Source: Solobacterium sp.
GTDB taxonomy: Bacteria; Bacillota_I; Bacilli_A; Erysipelotrichales; Erysipelotrichaceae
Length of the DNA stretch: 9,274 nt
Assembly (NCBI GenBank): GCA_017514645.1
Contig: JAFWJP010000246.1
Location: forward strand, 1 to 9,274
Direction of reading: 5' to 3'
Shown: positions 6,458 through 9,274 of the stretch, one piece after another
Layout: each line of letters begins with the position of its first letter
Position numbering within the stretch: position 1 is the first letter of the stretch
The notes under the pieces: generated by a model
Told to the model about the DNA's origin: nothing
Database searches by the model: none
Seen by the model: only the letters and a program-made list of their open reading frames with translations
Program-made: the position numbers and the translations under genes

Positions 6458-8140
6458 ATGAAAACAACATTCAAGTTTGACCATTACTACAAGTACGATG
6501 AGCTGAAGAACAACCTGACGTATTTCGCTGACACGTATCCGGATCTTTGTATGCTGGAAGTCAATTGCGTCACACCGGACGGACGGAATCAGTACGCAGT
6601 GACCCTGACAAACAAAAAGACCGGGGACGCGCTGTCCAAGCCGGGCTGGTATCTGGACGGCAACATCCATGCGGGTGAAGTGACAGCAGCGATGTGCGCA
6701 ATGCATACCGTGGATTATCTTCTGACCAATTACGGAACGGATGATACCTGCACGAAACTGCTCGATGAGATGACGATCTATGTCATTCCCCGGATCGCGG
6801 TGGACGGTGCGGAAACCTATCTGAACACGCCGTACACGCTGCGTTCTGCCAACCGTGACTATCTGCCGGAAACCGGAGGCATCAAGGAAGAGGATCTGGA
6901 CGGGGATGACGTGATCCGGGCAATGCGGATCAAAACACCTTACGGCGCCTGGAAGATCGATCCGGACAACGGTGATACGATGTGCCTGAGAGGACCGGAT
7001 GAAACGGAAGGTGATTTCTATGATATCTATCCGGAAGGCATTCTGGAGCACTTTGACGGGGAAGAGAACCTGAAGAAGAAAAAGGCTTCCTGGGGTCTGG
7101 ATTTCAACCGGAATTTCCCGATGGGCTGGAATCCGGAATACCGGCAGGCCGGAGCGGGTGTCTATCCGCTGAGCAATCCTGAGACAAAGGCAGTTGCGGA
7201 CTTCATTCTGGCACATCCGAACATCGGCGGTGCAGCCATCGGTCATACCTCCGGCGGTATCATTCTGTATCCCCCGGGAACCAGAGCGGCCTCTACAGCG
7301 CCTTCCAATGACATCAAGGTATTCAAGGCCATCGCGGAGATGGGAAAGCAGGAACTCGGCTATACACCGATGAACATCTTTGATTCCTTCATGACCGATC
7401 AGGTGAACTTCGATTCCGGTGCTCTGGATGACTGGTGCTATCAGAACCTCGGGATTCCGGCCTATACAATGGAATTCTGGGATATTGCCAAACGGGCAGG
7501 TGTACCGATCGAATGGGGTGTCCGCGGCACGGATGAAGACAAGAAGGCAATGGAACGCTTCAACGGCATCATGAAGTGGGTCAAGGAACATGCCCCGCAG
7601 TACTATCAGGACTGGACACCGTTCGAACATCCGTACTTTGGTACCGTGGAACTGGGCGGCTTCAACATCAAGAGGACCCAGCAGAATCCTCCTGAGGAAT
7701 TCCTGCAGGAAGAATGCGAACACGATACGAAGTTCAACATCCGCTTTGCCAAGGCTATGCCGCATCTGCACATTGAATCCTTCAAGGCAGAAGAAACAGA
7801 ACCGGGCATCTATGAAGTGACAGCTGTTGTCGGCAACCGCGGCTACCTGCCGACCAACCTTACGGATGAAGCCATCAAACTGAAGGTGAACAAACCTGTC
7901 AAGGTGAATATCACCGGCGGAAAGATCCTTTCCGGGAAGGAGAACACCGAGATCGGTGACCTGTCCGGTTATTCCAGAACCGTGACCGGACCGTTTGCCT
8001 ACGGCAATCTCACAACAGCCTTCAGCGCACCGGCAAAGAAGCAGCTGAAGTGGATCATCAAGGCACAGCCCGGTGAAGTGCTGAAGATCGTCTGCAGCCA
8101 GGAGAAGGCCGGTACAGCCGCAGCTGAAATCACACTCTGA
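6458..8140 (+). CDS. Cytoplasmic M14-family zinc carboxypeptidase under T-box control
   Basis: A 560-residue metallocarboxypeptidase that removes C-terminal residues from peptides. Zinc ligands H71 and E74 (NIHAGE) and H263 (GHTSG), the substrate-carboxylate pair N217-R218 (DFNRNF) and the catalytic E339 (YTMEFWD) are all present, so the enzyme should be active. Aligning from the catalytic Glu, the pocket residue equivalent to carboxypeptidase A/B position 255 is D324 (in ALDDW), which is Asp in carboxypeptidase B (basic C-terminal residues). Between R218 and the N-terminal zinc site is a long insertion (about residues 140-210) containing the acidic DLDGDD loop (146-151), possibly calcium-binding. 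Residues from about 430 form a beta-rich C-terminal domain (VGNRGYLPTNLT...). There is no signal peptide, membrane segment or cell-wall signal, so it acts on intracellular peptides. A perfect AGGAGG (6447-6452) lies 5 bases before the ATG. It is the only gene between the T-box and its terminator. Family and activity are firm; substrate preference is inference. Confidence 0.95.
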   Translation: MKTTFKFDHYYKYDELKNNLTYFADTYPDLCMLEVNCVTPDGRNQYAVTLTNKKTGDALSKPGWYLDGNIHAGEVTAAMCAMHTVDYLLTNYGTDDTCTKLLDEMTIYVIPRIAVDGAETYLNTPYTLRSANRDYLPETGGIKEEDLDGDDVIRAMRIKTPYGAWKIDPDNGDTMCLRGPDETEGDFYDIYPEGILEHFDGEENLKKKKASWGLDFNRNFPMGWNPEYRQAGAGVYPLSNPETKAVADFILAHPNIGGAAIGHTSGGIILYPPGTRAASTAPSNDIKVFKAIAEMGKQELGYTPMNIFDSFMTDQVNFDSGALDDWCYQNLGIPAYTMEFWDIAKRAGVPIEWGVRGTDEDKKAMERFNGIMKWVKEHAPQYYQDWTPFEHPYFGTVELGGFNIKRTQQNPPEEFLQEECEHDTKFNIRFAKAMPHLHIESFKAEETEPGIYEVTAVVGNRGYLPTNLTDEAIKLKVNKPVKVNITGGKILSGKENTEIGDLSGYSRTVTGPFAYGNLTTAFSAPAKKQLKWIIKAQPGEVLKIVCSQEKAGTAAAEITL

Positions 8141-8153
8141 TCTATGAAACAAT

Positions 8154-8195
8154 GAAAGCATCTGTTCCTCTCCGGAAAACAGATGCTTTCTTTTT
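8154..8195 (+). terminator. Terminator of the M14 carboxypeptidase gene
   Basis: A 13-bp perfect stem (8154-8166 with 8178-8190), an 11-base loop, then TTTTT, 13 bases after the stop codon. It is a strong terminator that should insulate the permease gene downstream. Confidence 0.95.
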
Positions 8196-8206
8196 CTGTG
8201 TGATCA

Positions 8207-8235
8207 TGGACGCAGGCAGTCTGCAGAACTATAAT
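8207..8235 (+). promoter_or_regulatory. Candidate promoter of the purine permease gene
   Basis: TGGACG (8207-8212, four of six matches to TTGACA) and a perfect TATAAT (8230-8235) lie 17 bases apart, giving a start near 8242 and a leader of about 100 bases. This conflicts with the pairing of 8215-8228 to the leader terminator, which would need a transcript starting further upstream. Either this promoter or that RNA structure may be fortuitous. Confidence 0.55.
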
Positions 8236-8312
8236 GGACTTGTCCCACATACCGGAGGGGTGGAACGGAAATAGATCAAATGACTTCTGCACTGCCAGAA
8301 GATTTTCTTTTT
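8215..8312 (+). promoter_or_regulatory. Putative attenuator/riboswitch leader of the NCS2 purine permease
   Basis: A second intrinsic terminator stands inside the gap before the permease: CTTCTG/CAGAAG (8284-8289 with 8296-8301), then ATTTTCTTTTT. Its 5' arm and loop (8285-8296) are also exactly complementary to 8215-8228 (GGCAGT and GCAGAA, separated by a 2-base bulge), so an alternative fold would block termination. Inside that alternative helix lie CTAT/ATAG (8229-8232 with 8271-8274), a GGA-CTTG-TCC tetraloop hairpin (8236-8245), and crossing pairs CCAC/GTGG (8245-8248 with 8260-8263) and CCG/CGG (8252-8254 with 8266-8268) that could form a pseudoknot. I recognise no known riboswitch class. 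The classical purine aptamer core (GTTTCTACC, CCGTAAA, GACTA) is absent. Confidence 0.5.
8284..8312 (+). terminator. Intrinsic terminator within the permease leader
   Basis: A 6-bp stem with a 6-base loop (CACTGC) and an excellent T-run lies 31 bases before the permease start and about 90 bases after the previous gene's own terminator. A terminator in this position makes sense as an attenuator for the permease. Confidence 0.8.
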
Positions 8313-8342
8313 CCGGGTATGCGGGGAAGAGGGAGGAACATC

Positions 8343-9274
8343 ATGTTCGAAAAGCTTTTCAAACTCACAGAAAACAGAACCAGCATCAGAACGGAGATCA
8401 TGGCAGGTGTTACGACATTCATGACCATGGTCTATATTCTGGCAGTCAATCCGAACATCCTCGGTGCTTCGGGAATGGACCGGGGAGCGATCCTGTCGGC
8501 TACAGCCATTGCGTCCGCAATTGCGTGCTTTGCCATGGCAGCCATGTCCAACAAGCCGTTCGCGCTTTCTGCCGGACTCGGCCTGAACGCTTACTTCGCG
8601 TATACGATCTGCGGTGCGATGGGCTATACCTGGCAGGCGGCGCTGACAGCTGTTCTTGTGGAAGGCCTGATCTTCATCATCATGAGTCTTACGAATGTCC
8701 GTGAAGCGATCTTCAATGCCATCCCGCTGACGCTGAAGACAGCCGTGTCCGTAGGCATCGGATTCTTCATTACGTTCATCGGACTGCAGAATGCCCATGT
8801 CATTGTGGACGGATCCACACTGGTTACGCTGTATTCCTTCTCGGCAGCGCTGCACAACGGGACATTCCACACGGAATGTATTACGGTTCTCCTGGCGCTT
8901 GCCGGAACGGTGATCACCGCAGTAATGCTGATAAGGGGAGTGAAAGGCTACATGCTCTGGGGGATCCTGATCACCTGGATACTCGGTATCATCTGTGAAC
9001 TGACCGGTCTTTATGTACCGGATCCGGCAGCCGGATTCTACTCTGTTGTTCCTTCGGCAATCGTGTCGGCACCGGCATCTCTTGCTCCGACATTCTTCAA
9101 GTTTGACTTTGCCTTTGTAACCCAGCACTTTGCGGATTTTGCTCTGATGGTCTTCGCATTCCTGTTCGTGGATATCTTTGATACCCTCGGTACGGTCATC
9201 GGCTGTGCCTCCAAGGCAGATATGCTTGACAAGGAAGGCCGTCTTCCGGGCATCAAGGGTGTTCTGATGGCGGA
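8343..9274 (+). CDS. NCS2-family purine (guanine/hypoxanthine-type) permease, N-terminal part
   Basis: The first 310 residues of a polytopic membrane transporter; the 3' end lies beyond the window (family length is usually 430-480). The AzgA/PbuG branch of the NCS2 family is recognisable from the N-terminal signature FKLTENRTSIRTEIMAGVTTFMTMVYILAVNP, then FALSAGLGLNAYFAYT, and the late block FVDIFDTLGTVIGCASKADML. Members are proton-coupled importers of guanine, hypoxanthine, xanthine or adenine across the cytoplasmic membrane. The start is well set: AGGGAGG (8330-8336) precedes the ATG by 6 bases. Expression appears to be attenuated by the leader at 8215-8312. Which purine base it carries cannot be told from this part. 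Confidence 0.92.
   Translation, partial: MFEKLFKLTENRTSIRTEIMAGVTTFMTMVYILAVNPNILGASGMDRGAILSATAIASAIACFAMAAMSNKPFALSAGLGLNAYFAYTICGAMGYTWQAALTAVLVEGLIFIIMSLTNVREAIFNAIPLTLKTAVSVGIGFFITFIGLQNAHVIVDGSTLVTLYSFSAALHNGTFHTECITVLLALAGTVITAVMLIRGVKGYMLWGILITWILGIICELTGLYVPDPAAGFYSVVPSAIVSAPASLAPTFFKFDFAFVTQHFADFALMVFAFLFVDIFDTLGTVIGCASKADMLDKEGRLPGIKGVLMA

Noticed and set aside
6443..8161. A 572-codon open frame on the minus strand across the carboxypeptidase gene
   Set aside because: It mirrors the M14 gene codon for codon, is rich in Cys, Arg and His with no recognisable domain, has no ribosome binding site, and would begin inside the M14 terminator. The length follows from the codon bias of the true gene.
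8229..8277. Classical purine riboswitch before the NCS2 permease
   Set aside because: CTATAAT, TACCGG and ATAG give a superficial resemblance, but the J2/3 GTTTCTACC, L3 CCGTAAA and J3/1 GACTA elements and a proper P2 loop are missing. TATAAT is better read as a -10 box.
8229..9128. A 299-codon minus-strand open frame opposite the purine permease
   Set aside because: Low-complexity charged composition (Arg, His, Gln and Cys runs), no family signature, and it ends inside the permease leader. The plus-strand NCS2 protein is unmistakable.

Overview
The window looks like an ordinary chromosomal stretch of a Bacillota (Firmicutes) bacterium. The case rests on a complete T-box leader RNA (essentially confined to Bacillota and some other Gram-positive groups), strong AGGAGG-type ribosome binding sites, and many compact hairpin-plus-U-tract terminators. 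Base composition is fairly balanced in coding DNA, with AT-rich promoter gaps. An Erysipelotrichia-like or clostridial gut organism would fit, but that is a guess; nothing here fixes a lower rank. I see no insertion sequence, phage gene, tRNA, rRNA or CRISPR array.

Layout. 2-511 (+) is the C-terminal part of an M20D amidohydrolase, closed by a long palindromic terminator (522-559). 589-1098 (+) is a Nudix hydrolase, convergent with a LysR-type regulator (2013-1117, -) whose terminator hairpin lies in the gap between them. 4501-2127 (-) is a two-gene operon: an AlgI/DltB-like MBOAT acyltransferase followed 8 bases later by a membrane-anchored SGNH-type protein, probably a cassette that O-acylates a cell-surface glycan. 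Divergent from it, 4664-6118 (+) is an SLC13/DASS-type anion transporter with its own terminator. 6186-8140 (+) is a self-contained unit: promoter, T-box riboswitch, and a cytoplasmic M14 zinc carboxypeptidase, ended by a 13-bp terminator. 8343-9274 (+) is the start of an NCS2 (AzgA/PbuG-like) purine permease, preceded by a leader with a second intrinsic terminator and a mutually exclusive pairing.

The standout is the T-box/M14 unit. T-boxes sense uncharged tRNA and usually control aminoacyl-tRNA synthetases, amino-acid biosynthesis or amino-acid transport. Here the gene is a peptidase with no signal peptide, so the apparent logic is to release an amino acid from intracellular peptides when its tRNA is uncharged. 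The best specifier reading is CGC (Arg), and the T-box bulge base predicts an A73 tRNA. Independently, the residue aligning with the S1' specificity position 255 of carboxypeptidases A/B is Asp, as in carboxypeptidase B, which removes C-terminal Arg/Lys. RNA and enzyme may therefore point to the same amino acid. The two lines are separate inferences and each has a stated alternative.

The second item is the purine-permease leader. A segment at 8215-8228 is complementary over 12 pairs to the 5' arm and loop of the terminator at 8284-8312. This suggests an attenuator or riboswitch that does not match the classical purine aptamer.
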